Below, piece after piece: positions 1-8,101 of a stretch of 64,000 nucleotides of DNA. Numbering within the stretch: position 1 is the first letter of the stretch; every line of letters begins with the position of its first letter. The position numbers and the translations under genes are program-made. Under the pieces are notes generated by a model. It was not told the origin of the DNA and searched no databases. It saw only the letters and a program-made list of their open reading frames with translations. The DNA lies in assembly GCF_030295325.1 (NCBI RefSeq), contig NZ_AP027059.1, forward strand, positions 310,001 to 374,000, given 5' to 3'. This DNA comes from Haliovirga abyssi. Lineage in GTDB: Bacteria; Fusobacteriota; Fusobacteriia; Fusobacteriales; Haliovirgaceae.

Positions 1-63
1 AAATGGATTTAAAAAGGAAACTTTATTTGACAATATTATAAAAATACATAGGAGGTGAAAACA

Positions 64-354
64 ATGATAAAAGTAATGTTTAATAACACGCTTATAGCTG
101 AAACTAATAATTGTATAGCTGTAGAAGGAAATTATTATTTTCCACTAGAAGATGTAATGATAAAATATTTAGGGAAAAGTGACTATCATACAGTTTGTCC
201 TTGGAAAGGTGATGGAAGTTATTATAATTTGAAAGCAGAGGGAAAAGTAGTAGAAAATGCAGCTTGGTATTATCCAGAGCCAAAAGAAGAAGCTAAAAAA
301 ATCAAAAATTATATAGCATTTGATAAAAAAGTATTTAATATTTCAGAGGAATAA
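64..354 (+). CDS. DUF427 domain protein
   Basis: Small protein of 96 residues that resembles the DUF427 family, recognised from the spacing of EDVMIKYLGKSDYHTVCPWKG followed by GDGSYYNL and a tryptophan/tyrosine-rich AAWYYPEP segment. The ATG at 64 is chosen because a strong AGGAGGTG site lies just upstream at 50-57; the in-frame GTG at 55 falls inside that site. The biochemical role of the family is not known to me. It stands alone ahead of a hairpin and a signalling gene. Confidence 0.75.
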   Translation: MIKVMFNNTLIAETNNCIAVEGNYYFPLEDVMIKYLGKSDYHTVCPWKGDGSYYNLKAEGKVVENAAWYYPEPKEEAKKIKNYIAFDKKVFNISEE

Positions 355-369
355 GAGGATTAGAAAAAA

Positions 370-393
370 CAGGGTATGTTGCCACGTGCCCTG
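370..393 (+). other. Short hairpin ahead of the EAL gene
   Basis: CAGGGTA at 370-376 pairs with TGCCCTG at 387-393 (7 bp, one G-T) around a 10-nt loop. It is G+C rich for this genome and sits 45 nt before the next start codon. No T-run follows, so it may be a leader structure rather than a terminator. Function unknown. Confidence 0.4.
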
Positions 394-438
394 TGGATAT
401 ATTTGTAAATAACTAATGATAGTGGGGGAGGGAAGCAA

Positions 439-2430
439 ATGAGTTATATAATTTTAGTAGTAATAATTTTAATTATTTTCCATATATTTATTCATAAAAA
501 AAAATTATATTTACTTCCTGAAAAAAATAATAATCCTATTATTTTAATAAGGAAAAAGAAAATTAAATATATGAATGGAGCAGCAAAATGTATATTTTAT
601 CAAAAAGAAGATTTGGATATATTAGAAAATGAAGTAATGAAAAGTAATTATAAAGAATTTGAGGTTAAAATTAATAATAGTTATTATAATTTTAATGTAA
701 GTACAATAGATAAAAATTCATATAATTTATATGGAAAGAATATAACAAAATTAAAAGAAACAGAAAAAAAATTAGAAATCACGTCTAAAATATTTGAAAT
801 ATCTAAAGATGGAATATTAATATTGGATGAAAATTTTGTTATAATTGCAGTAAATGATGCATTTACAAAAATATCTTTATTTACTGAAGAAGAATATATA
901 GGAAAAAAGATATGGGACACTACAGGGTTACTTGAGAGAAAAGAAGAATTTAAAAATATACTGAAAGCTTTATTAAAATTAGATTATTGGGAAGGAGAAA
1001 CATGGTTTAGAAAAAAAACAAAAGAAATTTATAACGTATATTTAAAAATAAAAATAATACGTAGAAATAAAAAAATTATTAATTATATAATTTCTATAGA
1101 AGATATAACGTATTTGAATAAAATAGAGCAAAGAACTAATTTTATTAAAAATTATGATCTGTTGACAGGACTACATAATAGAAATTTTATTATAGAAAAA
1201 GTTGAAAAATATTTTGCTGAAAATAAAAAAATTTATTTATTATATTTGGATATTGATAATTTTAAAAAAGTTAATGATTCTTTAAATTACAAAGCTGGTG
1301 ATAAAATTTTAAATGACTTGTCAGAATATTTGAAAAGTTGTGTTAATAGTTCAGATGAATTGGGAAGATTAGAAGGGGATAAATTTGTTTTATTATATGA
1401 AGAAAAAGATTATAATGAAAAAGAAATTTTAGATAAATTATATAAAATTTTTAAATTACCATTTAAAACATATGAAAATCCATTTTTAGATGAAGTAAAA
1501 GATGTATATTTGAATTTTAGTTTAGGGATAGCATATTCTGAAAATAGTAACAAAAGTGCTTTTGATTTAGTAAAAAATGCGGAAATAGCAATGTACGATT
1601 CAAAAGTTGATAAGAAAAATAGTTTTAGAAATTATGAAAAACTAAAAAATAGAGATTTGATAAAAGAGGTAGAATTAGAAAGTGATTTAAGAAAAGCTAT
1701 AGAAAATGATGAATTTATAGTATATTATCAGCCACAAATAATGATACCAGAAGAAAAAATATTAGGAATGGAAGCATTAATAAGATGGCAAAGTCCAAAA
1801 AGAGGATTTGTAAATCCTGGTGGATTTATTGAATTTGCAGAAAAAAGTGGACTTATAGTAGAAATAGGAGAAATTGTATTTGAAAAAAGTTGTAAATTTT
1901 TTAAAGAACTTATGGAAAATGGCAGAAAGGATTTACTGTTATCAGTAAACTTATCACCATTACAATTTGATGATATAGATTTAATAGATAAAATAATGAG
2001 TATTGTAGAAAAATATAATATACCTACAAATAAAATTAAACTTGAAATCACAGAGAGTTTAATAATGAAAGATATGGATAATAATATAAAAAAAATGGAA
2101 GAGTTAAAAAGTTTAGGTTTTAAATTTTCAATGGATGACTTTGGGACTGGCTATTCTTCACTTAGCTATTTGAAAAATTTTCCATTAGATTTTTTGAAAA
2201 TAGATCAGAGTTTTATAAGAAATTTGCGTGATGATGAAAGCGATAAAAATCTTGTGAAAGCTATTTTAGATATTGGGAAAATATTTAAATTGGGTGTAAT
2301 AGCAGAAGGTGTAGAGACGAAAGAACAATTAGAATTTTTAAAAGGGATAGGAGTAACCGAAATACAAGGATATTATTATAGTAAACCAATAAGTGATACA
2401 GAGTTTATAAAATTTTTAGAAAAAGAGTAA
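439..2430 (+). CDS. Membrane PAS-GGDEF-EAL protein, probable c-di-GMP phosphodiesterase
   Basis: A 663-residue protein with one N-terminal membrane segment (about residues 2-20), two PAS-like regions (about 30-110 and 115-230), a diguanylate-cyclase fold (about 235-395) and an EAL domain (about 415-660). The cyclase active loop reads EGDKF at residues 312-316 instead of GGDEF, so cyclase activity is doubtful. The EAL domain looks intact: EAL at 445-447, then TES, MDDFGTGYSSL, KIDQSF and AEGVET motifs. I infer that it hydrolyses c-di-GMP at the inner membrane, with the cyclase-like domain possibly sensing GTP. A GGGGGAGGG ribosome site precedes the ATG. It is followed after 16 nt by a binding-protein gene. 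Confidence 0.88.
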   Translation: MSYIILVVIILIIFHIFIHKKKLYLLPEKNNNPIILIRKKKIKYMNGAAKCIFYQKEDLDILENEVMKSNYKEFEVKINNSYYNFNVSTIDKNSYNLYGKNITKLKETEKKLEITSKIFEISKDGILILDENFVIIAVNDAFTKISLFTEEEYIGKKIWDTTGLLERKEEFKNILKALLKLDYWEGETWFRKKTKEIYNVYLKIKIIRRNKKIINYIISIEDITYLNKIEQRTNFIKNYDLLTGLHNRNFIIEKVEKYFAENKKIYLLYLDIDNFKKVNDSLNYKAGDKILNDLSEYLKSCVNSSDELGRLEGDKFVLLYEEKDYNEKEILDKLYKIFKLPFKTYENPFLDEVKDVYLNFSLGIAYSENSNKSAFDLVKNAEIAMYDSKVDKKNSFRNYEKLKNRDLIKEVELESDLRKAIENDEFIVYYQPQIMIPEEKILGMEALIRWQSPKRGFVNPGGFIEFAEKSGLIVEIGEIVFEKSCKFFKELMENGRKDLLLSVNLSPLQFDDIDLIDKIMSIVEKYNIPTNKIKLEITESLIMKDMDNNIKKMEELKSLGFKFSMDDFGTGYSSLSYLKNFPLDFLKIDQSFIRNLRDDESDKNLVKAILDIGKIFKLGVIAEGVETKEQLEFLKGIGVTEIQGYYYSKPISDTEFIKFLEKE

Positions 2431-2446
2431 AAATTAGGAGGAGAAA

Positions 2447-3319
2447 ATGAAAAAATTATTATTGTTAGGTATCTCATTACTGTTATTTGTTAATGTAATG
2501 GCAAAAGATGTTGTAGTTGGAGCAAAAATGTTTACTGAAGGGTATGTTGTATCAAATTTAATATCAGAATTACTGAAAAAAGATGGATTTAATGTAAAAG
2601 AAAATTTTGGAATGAGTTCTTTCCCACTTAGAAAAGCACAAGAGACAGGTCAAATAGATATATATCCAGAATATACTGGAACTGCATGGGGAGCTTATTT
2701 TAAAAAGAAAGAATTGATAAAGAATCCTAAAAAATTATATGAAGAAGTAAAAAAATTGGATTATCAAAAAAATAAGTTGGTTTGGTTAGATATGATAAAT
2801 GTGAATAACACTTATGCTTTAGCCATAAGAAAAGATTTTGCTAAAAAATATAATTTGAAAAGTTTAACTGATTTGGCAAATTTGATAAAAGTAAATAAAA
2901 AAATAAAATTTGGAATAAATCCTGAATTTTATAAAAGAGCAGATGGATTTTGGGCAATGGCGAAACATTATAAAATGAAAATAAAAAGAAATGAAGTTAA
3001 ATTAATGGATGCGGGAATAGTATATCAAGCTGTGGCAAGTAAAAAAATAGATGTAGCAATGGCATATTCTACAGATGCTAAGATAAAAAAATATAATTTG
3101 AAAGTATTAAAGGATGATAGTAGTTTTTTCCCATATTATAATTTAGCAGTTGTAGTGAGAGAAGAAACTTTGAAAAAATATCCTGAAATAAGAGAAGATT
3201 TAAAAGTGTTATCTGATAAATTAACAGAAGAAGATTTGATAGATTTGAATTATAAAGTTGATGTAGAGGGGAAAGAACCTAAAGAAGTTGCAAAATGGTA
3301 TTTGAAAAATAAAATGTAA
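2447..3319 (+). CDS. Periplasmic glycine betaine/choline-type binding protein (OpuAC/OsmF family)
   Basis: A 290-residue substrate-binding protein of the quaternary-amine (osmoprotectant) ABC transporter class. It has a Sec signal peptide (MKKLLLLGISLLLFVNVMA) with no lipobox cysteine, then the family start VVVGAKMFTEGYVVSNLI and the DIYPEYTGTAWG segment typical of these proteins. No ATPase or permease gene is adjacent, so it is an orphan here. It is 16 nt downstream of a c-di-GMP phosphodiesterase and probably co-transcribed, so it could deliver a ligand signal rather than serve transport; this is inference. The AGGAGGAG site precedes the ATG. Confidence 0.85.
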   Translation: MKKLLLLGISLLLFVNVMAKDVVVGAKMFTEGYVVSNLISELLKKDGFNVKENFGMSSFPLRKAQETGQIDIYPEYTGTAWGAYFKKKELIKNPKKLYEEVKKLDYQKNKLVWLDMINVNNTYALAIRKDFAKKYNLKSLTDLANLIKVNKKIKFGINPEFYKRADGFWAMAKHYKMKIKRNEVKLMDAGIVYQAVASKKIDVAMAYSTDAKIKKYNLKVLKDDSSFFPYYNLAVVVREETLKKYPEIREDLKVLSDKLTEEDLIDLNYKVDVEGKEPKEVAKWYLKNKM

Positions 3320-3344
3320 AAGTTGTTTTTAAGCCATTCCTAAA
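3320..3344 (-). repeat. Solo end of an A element
   Basis: The stretch after the stop codon ends in the GTTTTTAAGCCATTCC terminus typical of reverse-oriented A elements, followed by TAAA. The other half is absent. It abuts the terminator stem. Confidence 0.55.
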
Positions 3345-3387
3345 TAAGAGATAATAGATTATTATAATCTATTATCTCTTATTTTTT
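3342..3387. terminator. Long AT-rich terminator hairpin
   Basis: A 21-bp perfect inverted repeat with arms 3342-3362 and 3364-3384, with a one-base centre (so a few central pairs would open as loop), followed by a T-run to 3387. It lies between convergent genes and can act in both directions. Confidence 0.75.
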
Positions 3388-3395
3388 CATCTAAT

Positions 3396-3534
3396 AGGAA
3401 AGTATAAATTTATTCAGAAAATAAGCTACGCCATTTTTTTGAAATATGCGATTTTTCAAAGCAAAATTTTTCAGAAACCAAAAATTTAGAAAAACATTTA
3501 TGTTCTACCAGATGAAGCGGAGTTTATTTTTTTA
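3396..3534 (+). repeat. C element, full copy
   Basis: About 139 bp beginning AGGAAAGTATAAATTTATTCAG, containing AAAATAAGCTACGCC, a central ATTTTTCAGAAACCAAAAAT segment and ending in GATGAAGCGGAGTTTATTTTTTT. The same order is found near 18170, 33169, and (inverted) 47721 and 47862. The last codons and stop of the minus-strand gene at 3498-3827 lie inside it. Confidence 0.85.
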
Positions 3535-3827
3535 TAAAGTATTATTTCCCAATTTTGAGTTGTATTTTCTAATTTAAAATAGTATGCTATATATGCAATA
3601 GATAAAAGTAGGAATATGAGAAATATTATATATAGAGATATAAAGTTTAAAATTAGAGATAGAGCTAAAAAGATAAAAGTAAATAATATTGTAAACAGCA
3701 TTATGATTAAATGAATTAGTCGTTCGTGGGATAATATAGTTATGGCAGTTCTATGGATATTTATATCTAAATTTTCAGATGTTATGTAGTTGTTATGTTG
3801 TGTTATGAATTCATTTATATTTTTCAT
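3498..3827 (-). CDS. Small two-helix membrane protein, unknown
   Basis: A 109-residue protein that I do not recognise. A polar N-terminus (about 35 residues) is followed by two long hydrophobic segments (about 38-60 and 62-88) and a short polar tail. The minus-strand ribosome site AAGGAGGT lies 9 nt before the ATG, which supports it as a real gene. Its final residues (about SASSGRT) and stop codon are encoded by the adjacent C element, so the original C-terminus may have been replaced. It is the only accepted minus-strand gene in the window. Confidence 0.65.
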   Translation of the reverse strand: MKNINEFITQHNNYITSENLDINIHRTAITILSHERLIHLIIMLFTILFTFIFLALSLILNFISLYIIFLIFLLLSIAYIAYYFKLENTTQNWEIILYKKINSASSGRT

Positions 3828-3850
3828 TTGAGATGACCTCCTTGATTTTA

Positions 3851-3923
3851 TTTAGGAAGGCTTAAAAACAACTTTTATATTTTATTATAAAATATAAAAA
3901 ACTTATTTTTTAAACCTTCCTTA
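3851..3923 (+). repeat. A element, internally deleted (65 bp)
   Basis: Core 3855-3919 starts GGAAGGCTTAAAAACAAC and ends TTTTTTAAACCTTC. It is flanked by TTTA (3851-3854) and CTTA (3920-3923), a near-match 4-bp duplication. The central part of the 98-bp consensus is missing. Confidence 0.75.
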
Positions 3924-3989
3924 ATTATACTTTATAAATGTGTTAGAAGCAATAGATGATTTAGCCACAAAAATAATGGAGGGATTTTT

Positions 3990-4352
3990 ATGAATATTAA
4001 TGATTTGAAAAACTATTGTTTGAATAAAAAAGGAGTTTATATCGATTTTCCTTTTGATGATAGAACTATTACTTTTAAAATAGGGTCAAAGATGTTTGCA
4101 CTTTCAGATATAAAAACAGGTGAAGAAAAAAATTTAAAGGTAAATTTAAAATGTAATCCTGAATTAGCAATGGATTTGAGAAATATTTATGAAGGAGTTA
4201 TTCCAGGATGGCATATGAATAAAAAACATTGGAATAGTGTATTTTTGAATAGTGATATCCCAATTAATGAAATTTTTAAGATGATAGATCATTCATATGA
4301 ATTGGTTTTTAAATCTTTGAAAAAATCAGAAAAAGCAAAGATAGAGGTATAA
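3990..4352 (+). CDS. MmcQ/YjbR family protein
   Basis: A 120-residue protein of the MmcQ/YjbR family, which has a CyaY-like fold and has been proposed to bind DNA. The recognisable parts are the start region LKNYCLNKKGVYIDFPFDD, the KIGSKMFAL segment, and VIPGWHMNKKHWNSVFLN near the C-terminus. Length is normal. The GGAGGG site precedes the ATG. Family membership is seen; function is not established. Confidence 0.85.
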   Translation: MNINDLKNYCLNKKGVYIDFPFDDRTITFKIGSKMFALSDIKTGEEKNLKVNLKCNPELAMDLRNIYEGVIPGWHMNKKHWNSVFLNSDIPINEIFKMIDHSYELVFKSLKKSEKAKIEV

Positions 4353-4390
4353 AAGTAGAAAAAAATATTATTTCTGAAAGGAGAAGAATT

Positions 4391-5059
4391 ATGAAAAATG
4401 TATTAATTGTGGAAGATGAAAGTGCAATGAGAAAAATAATAAAAGATTATTTGATTAGAGATAATTTTCGTGTTTTTGAAGCAGAAGATGGAGAAAAAGC
4501 CATTGATATGTTTTATAGTCAGAAGATTGATTTGATAATTTTGGATATAATGATTCCAGGTTATGATGGATGGTCAATTTGTAGAAGAATAAGAGAGGAT
4601 TCAACAGTTCCAATTATAATGTTGACAGCCAGAAGTGCAGAAGAAGATGAAATTTTTGGATTAGAATTAGGAGCTGATGAATATATTACAAAACCATTTA
4701 GTCCTAAAGTATTAATGGCAAGAATAAAAAATATTTTTAGAAGGGTTGAAAATAGTGACAATGAAAACGGAAATACAGAATTTGGAGAACTTAAAATAAA
4801 TAATAAAAGTCATCAAGTATATTTAGAAAATAAAGAGTTAAAATTATCTCCAAAAGAATATGAGTTATTACTGTTTTTTTCGGAGAATAAAGATAAAGCT
4901 ATATCAAGAGAAGAAATTTTAAATAAAATTTGGGGATATGACTATTTTGGAGACTTGAGAACTATAGATACACATATAAAAAGGTTGAGAAAAAAATTAA
5001 ATGGGAAATTTATTATAACTGTAAGAGGAACTGGATATAGATTTGAGGTGGAAGAATGA
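4391..5059 (+). CDS. OmpR/PhoB-family response regulator
   Basis: A 222-residue two-domain regulator. The receiver holds the acidic pair VEDE, phosphoacceptor Asp52 in LDIMIPGYDG, the conserved Thr in MLTAR and Lys in YITKPF. The C-terminal winged helix (about 125-222) includes LSPKEYELLLFF and the RTIDTHIKRLRKKL recognition helix. It overlaps the next gene by 4 nt (ATGA), so it is translationally coupled with its kinase. Three AAAGTT repeats at 6565-6590, ahead of the following cassette, could be its binding site (inference). Confidence 0.95.
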   Translation: MKNVLIVEDESAMRKIIKDYLIRDNFRVFEAEDGEKAIDMFYSQKIDLIILDIMIPGYDGWSICRRIREDSTVPIIMLTARSAEEDEIFGLELGADEYITKPFSPKVLMARIKNIFRRVENSDNENGNTEFGELKINNKSHQVYLENKELKLSPKEYELLLFFSENKDKAISREEILNKIWGYDYFGDLRTIDTHIKRLRKKLNGKFIITVRGTGYRFEVEE

Positions 5060-6495
5060 AAATTAAAATGTCTTTAACAATAAAATTTTATTTGATAATA
5101 GTATCTTCTTTGATTTTTGCAATAGGGATATCTATATTGATTAGTAATTTTATGTTGAGTAAATATTATATTGTGCAAAGGGAAAAAAAGATAAAGAATA
5201 TAGCTGTAACTTTACAAGAAATAGATGTTAATTCAGCTTTTAAAGATGAATTTGAAAAATTAAAAAACAAGAATGATATAAATATATTATTTTTAAATAA
5301 AGTTCCAGATTTTATAGCAGAAAATTCAATGTTACAAATAATGATGGCATTAAGTTATGTAACGAAAGATGAAATAAAAAGAGTTTATAATGGAGAGATT
5401 ATATTAAAAAAAGAGTATAGTGTTATAACTTCTAGAAATGAAATAATTGTACTTACTAAAACTAAAAATGGAATAATATTAGCATTAACTAGCTCAATTG
5501 CTTCTGTAAAAGAATATGTAAATACAGTAATTAGATTTGGGATATTTACTGGAATAATAGCATTAATTTTAACAATTTTTATAAATGGATTTTTTGTAAA
5601 AAAAATATTATTTCCATTGAAAAAGCTAAAAGAGATAGCGGAAAAAATGGCTAAATTAGATTTTAGTGATAAATTTGATATTGAAACAGGAGATGAAATA
5701 GAAGAATTTGGGAAAACATTTAATTATTTATCTAATGAATTGGAATTTAATTTAACAAAAATAAAATCTGTGTCAGAAAAATTAACTCTAGAGATAAAAA
5801 AAGAGAAAGAGATAGAAAGAAAAAGAAAAGAATTTATTGGTAATGTAAGTCACGAATTAAAAACTCCAATAGCGTTAATAATGGCATATTCAGAGGGGTT
5901 AAAAGATAATGTAGCAATTGTAGAAGATAGAAATTATTATTGTGATGTAATATCTAGTGAAGCTAAAAAAATGGACAATCTAGTAAAAGAATTATTAGGA
6001 TTAATGAAAATAGAAAAAGAAGAAAAAAAATTGAAATTTGAAAAAATAAAAATAAGAGATATAATAAAAAAAACAATTAAGAAATTTGATTTTGATTTGA
6101 AAGAATTAGGGGTAAAATTGAAATGTAGTAAAAATCAGAATAACGATTATATTGTTATGGCTGATATTGTGAAAATAGAGCAAGTTTTAGATAATTTAAT
6201 AAGTAATGCGATAAATAATGTAAATAAAAATGGAATAATAAGTATAGATGTATTAGAAAAAAATAGTAAAATTGAAATTGAGATTTATAATTCTGGCTCA
6301 CATATACCAGCAGATAAGATAGATGAAATATGGGAACCGTTTGTAAAATTAGATAAATCGAGAAATAGAAAATATGGTGGAACTGGTCTTGGATTATCAA
6401 TAGTAAAAGGAATAATAAAAATACATAATAGTGAAATTAAAGTTGAAAATATAGATAATGGGGTGAAATTTTCATTTTTTTTAGAAATGGCTTAA
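5056..6495 (+). CDS. Membrane sensor histidine kinase (HAMP)
   Basis: A 479-residue kinase with a transmembrane helix near the N-terminus (about 10-32), a periplasmic sensor of about 125 residues, a second helix (about 160-182), HAMP, and HisKA with His266 in VSHELKTP. The ATPase domain has the NSG version of the G1 box and GGTGLGLSI as the G2 box. It pairs with the overlapping regulator upstream. The last three codons and stop (E-M-A-stop) match the beginning of an A element (GAAATGGCTTAA at 6484-6495), so the repeat appears to have set the 3' end of the gene. Confidence 0.94.
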   Translation: MKIKMSLTIKFYLIIVSSLIFAIGISILISNFMLSKYYIVQREKKIKNIAVTLQEIDVNSAFKDEFEKLKNKNDINILFLNKVPDFIAENSMLQIMMALSYVTKDEIKRVYNGEIILKKEYSVITSRNEIIVLTKTKNGIILALTSSIASVKEYVNTVIRFGIFTGIIALILTIFINGFFVKKILFPLKKLKEIAEKMAKLDFSDKFDIETGDEIEEFGKTFNYLSNELEFNLTKIKSVSEKLTLEIKKEKEIERKRKEFIGNVSHELKTPIALIMAYSEGLKDNVAIVEDRNYYCDVISSEAKKMDNLVKELLGLMKIEKEEKKLKFEKIKIRDIIKKTIKKFDFDLKELGVKLKCSKNQNNDYIVMADIVKIEQVLDNLISNAINNVNKNGIISIDVLEKNSKIEIEIYNSGSHIPADKIDEIWEPFVKLDKSRNRKYGGTGLGLSIVKGIIKIHNSEIKVENIDNGVKFSFFLEMA

Positions 6496-6515
6496 AAACA
6501 ACTTATTCTTTGAAT
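6484..6515 (+). repeat. Partial A element overlapping a stop codon
   Basis: GAAATGGCTTAAAAACAAC matches the left end of the A consensus and is preceded by TTTA. The rest of the element is degenerate. It carries the stop codon of the kinase gene. Confidence 0.6.
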
Positions 6516-6564
6516 ATTTTTTAGAAATAGTTTGAAATTTGGATTTTATCACAAATTTAGATTA

Positions 6565-6590
6565 AAAGTTCATAAAAGTTTACTAAAGTT
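6565..6590 (+). promoter_or_regulatory. Three phased AAAGTT direct repeats, candidate regulator site
   Basis: AAAGTT occurs at 6565-6570, 6575-6580 and 6585-6590, exactly 10 bp apart, upstream of the SHOCT/DUF302 cassette. OmpR-family regulators commonly bind short direct repeats on one DNA face. I infer that the adjacent regulator may bind here. A TTGACA (6600-6605) and TATACT (6617-6622) follow, but with only 11 bp between them, so the promoter is not clear. Confidence 0.45.
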
Positions 6591-6677
6591 GTCACGAATT
6601 TGACACATAAAAAGAGTATACTGTTTATAAGAGGTGGAGACGTCCATATGACTAAAAATCGAAAAGGAGTGAGAATT

Positions 6678-7289
6678 ATGAAAATCAGAATGTTTATTGG
6701 TGCATTATTTATCTTAGCTATAGGAGCTATTGCGTATGCAAATGTTGGAAATTTTAGAGGTGGTATGATGGGGGGGGGAATACAATGCAATGGAGTGTAT
6801 AACAACACAAATGTTAATAGTGAAGAAAGCAAAGTAGTAGATGAATTTGTAAAAAAATTAAAAGGGAAATACAAAGTAGGAGAAAGTGAGAAATTAAATC
6901 CAGATAAATTAACTGGAAAAGAATTGGAAGAACTTGGAGATTTAGTGATGGATGTAATGATTCCAAATAAATATCAACATGAAACTATGGATAATATGAT
7001 GGGTGGAGAAGGTTCAAGTAGATTAACAGCAGTACATCAAAATATAGCTTATAACTATTTAAGAGGAAATGGTTTTGCTGGTATGGGCATGATGGGTATG
7101 ATGGGGAATGGAATGATGGGAAATTGGAATAATTCATATAACTCAAATAACTCAAATAACTTAAATAGATTAAATAATTCTAACAGAGGTCAAGAATCAG
7201 CATTAGAAATATTACAAAGAAGATATGCAAATGGAGAAATAACAAAAGAACAATATGAAGATATGAAAAAAGTACTTAATAAAAAATAG
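6678..7289 (+). CDS. Secreted Gly/Met-rich protein with C-terminal SHOCT domain
   Basis: A 203-residue exported protein. The ATG at 6678 is chosen because AAAGGAGTGAG precedes it and a signal peptide follows directly (FIGALFILAIGAIAYA). The mature protein has a GGMMGGG stretch, a middle conserved region, a Met/Gly-rich repeat (GMGMMGMMGNGMMG), an Asn/Ser-rich spacer and a C-terminal SHOCT motif (EILQRRYANGEITKEQYEDM). The methionine clusters could bind copper, but this is inference. It heads a three-gene cassette next to a two-component system and shares the SHOCT motif with the third gene. Confidence 0.8.
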   Translation: MKIRMFIGALFILAIGAIAYANVGNFRGGMMGGGIQCNGVYNNTNVNSEESKVVDEFVKKLKGKYKVGESEKLNPDKLTGKELEELGDLVMDVMIPNKYQHETMDNMMGGEGSSRLTAVHQNIAYNYLRGNGFAGMGMMGMMGNGMMGNWNNSYNSNNSNNLNRLNNSNRGQESALEILQRRYANGEITKEQYEDMKKVLNKK

Positions 7290-7301
7290 GAGGAGAAAAG
7301 A

Positions 7302-7688
7302 ATGAAATATGAATTTAATAAAGAGGTAAAAGGCGAATTTGAAAGTGTAAAAAAGATTGTGATTGAGAAACTAAAAGATGAAGGATTTGGAGCATTATAC
7401 ACTTTAGATATGAAAGAAAAATTTAAAAAGGCATTAAATGAAGAGTTTAGAAGATATGAAATATTGGGGGCATGTAATCCAAAATTTGCAAAAAAAGTGA
7501 TAGATATTGATAAAAATATAGGGCTATTATTACCTTGTAATGTTTTAATAGAGCAAAAAGACGAAGATACAATATATGTTTCTATAGTAAATCCAAGTGC
7601 TGTGATAAATATATCTGGAAATGATAAGATAATAAAATTGGCAAAAGAGATTGCAGAAAAATTGGAAAGAGTAATTAAAAATATTTAA
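7302..7688 (+). CDS. DUF302 domain protein
   Basis: A 128-residue cytoplasmic protein of the DUF302 family, recognised by VKKIVIEKLKDEGFGALYTLD, LGACNPKFAKKVI and LLPCNVLIEQKDED. The family occurs often in heavy-metal, sulfur and stress-related clusters, but no activity is assigned. It lies 12 nt after the secreted SHOCT gene with its own AGGAGGAG site, so an operon is likely. Confidence 0.88.
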   Translation: MKYEFNKEVKGEFESVKKIVIEKLKDEGFGALYTLDMKEKFKKALNEEFRRYEILGACNPKFAKKVIDIDKNIGLLLPCNVLIEQKDEDTIYVSIVNPSAVINISGNDKIIKLAKEIAEKLERVIKNI

Positions 7689-7708
7689 ATAACTTGGAGG
7701 TGTTTAAA

Positions 7709-7924
7709 ATGATGGGATATTATGGTTTCGGAGGTGGTTTTTGGATGATGGGTATATTAATAATAGTAGTTGTATTTGTAATATTATTCTTTTTTAAAGA
7801 AAATAAGGGTTTAGGTAGAGATATAAGTTTAAATAAATCAACACCAATGGAGATATTAAAAGAAAGATATGCAAAAGGTGAAATTACAAAAGAAGAATTT
7901 GATGATATAAAAAAAGATTTATAG
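7709..7924 (+). CDS. Small membrane protein with SHOCT motif
   Basis: A 71-residue protein: a Gly/Phe/Met-rich start, one transmembrane helix (about 12-32), and the SHOCT motif MEILKERYAKGEITKEEFDDI at the C-terminus. The ATG at 7709 follows GGAGGTG; the in-frame TTG at 7694 lies within that site. SHOCT domains are oligomerisation modules. It ends the cassette, followed by a strong terminator. Confidence 0.85.
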   Translation: MMGYYGFGGGFWMMGILIIVVVFVILFFFKENKGLGRDISLNKSTPMEILKERYAKGEITKEEFDDIKKDL

Positions 7925-7928
7925 TGTG

Positions 7929-7960
7929 AAAGAGCTATGTTTATAACATAGCTCTTTTAT
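7929..7960 (+). terminator. Rho-independent terminator
   Basis: AAAGAGCTATGTT pairs with AACATAGCTCTTT, with a three-base loop and a T-rich tail, directly after the SHOCT gene. Confidence 0.9.
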
Positions 7961-8005
7961 TTTAGTTTTTTATTTATTAAGATTGAAATTATTAATTAAT
8001 AAAAG

Positions 8006-8034
8006 TTGACAAATAAAAGTTTAAGTGATACTAT
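8006..8034 (+). promoter_or_regulatory. Promoter of the TauE/SafE gene
   Basis: TTGACA at 8006-8011, 17-bp spacer, TACTAT at 8029-8034. Downstream, 8045-8073 holds an imperfect dyad (CGTTATAT and ATATAAACG) that could be an operator. Confidence 0.75.
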
Positions 8035-8101
8035 ATAATTAAATCGTTATATGGTTATATAATAATATAAACGAAGAAAAAAGAAAAGGACGTGATGAGA
8101 A

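Noticed and set aside
1728-2051. Minus-strand reading frames opposite long plus-strand genes (for example 1728-2051, 14205-14438, 37806-38051, 60040-60351)
   Set aside because: Shadow frames of AT-rich coding genes; low-complexity Leu/Ile/Phe/Ser-rich products, no ribosome sites, no family resemblance.
3342-3387. Operator between convergent genes
   Set aside because: The position after two converging stop codons and the T-run fit a bidirectional terminator better.
6600-6677. N-terminal extension of the secreted SHOCT protein
   Set aside because: It would put 26 polar residues before the signal peptide, and the ATG at 6678 has a good ribosome site.
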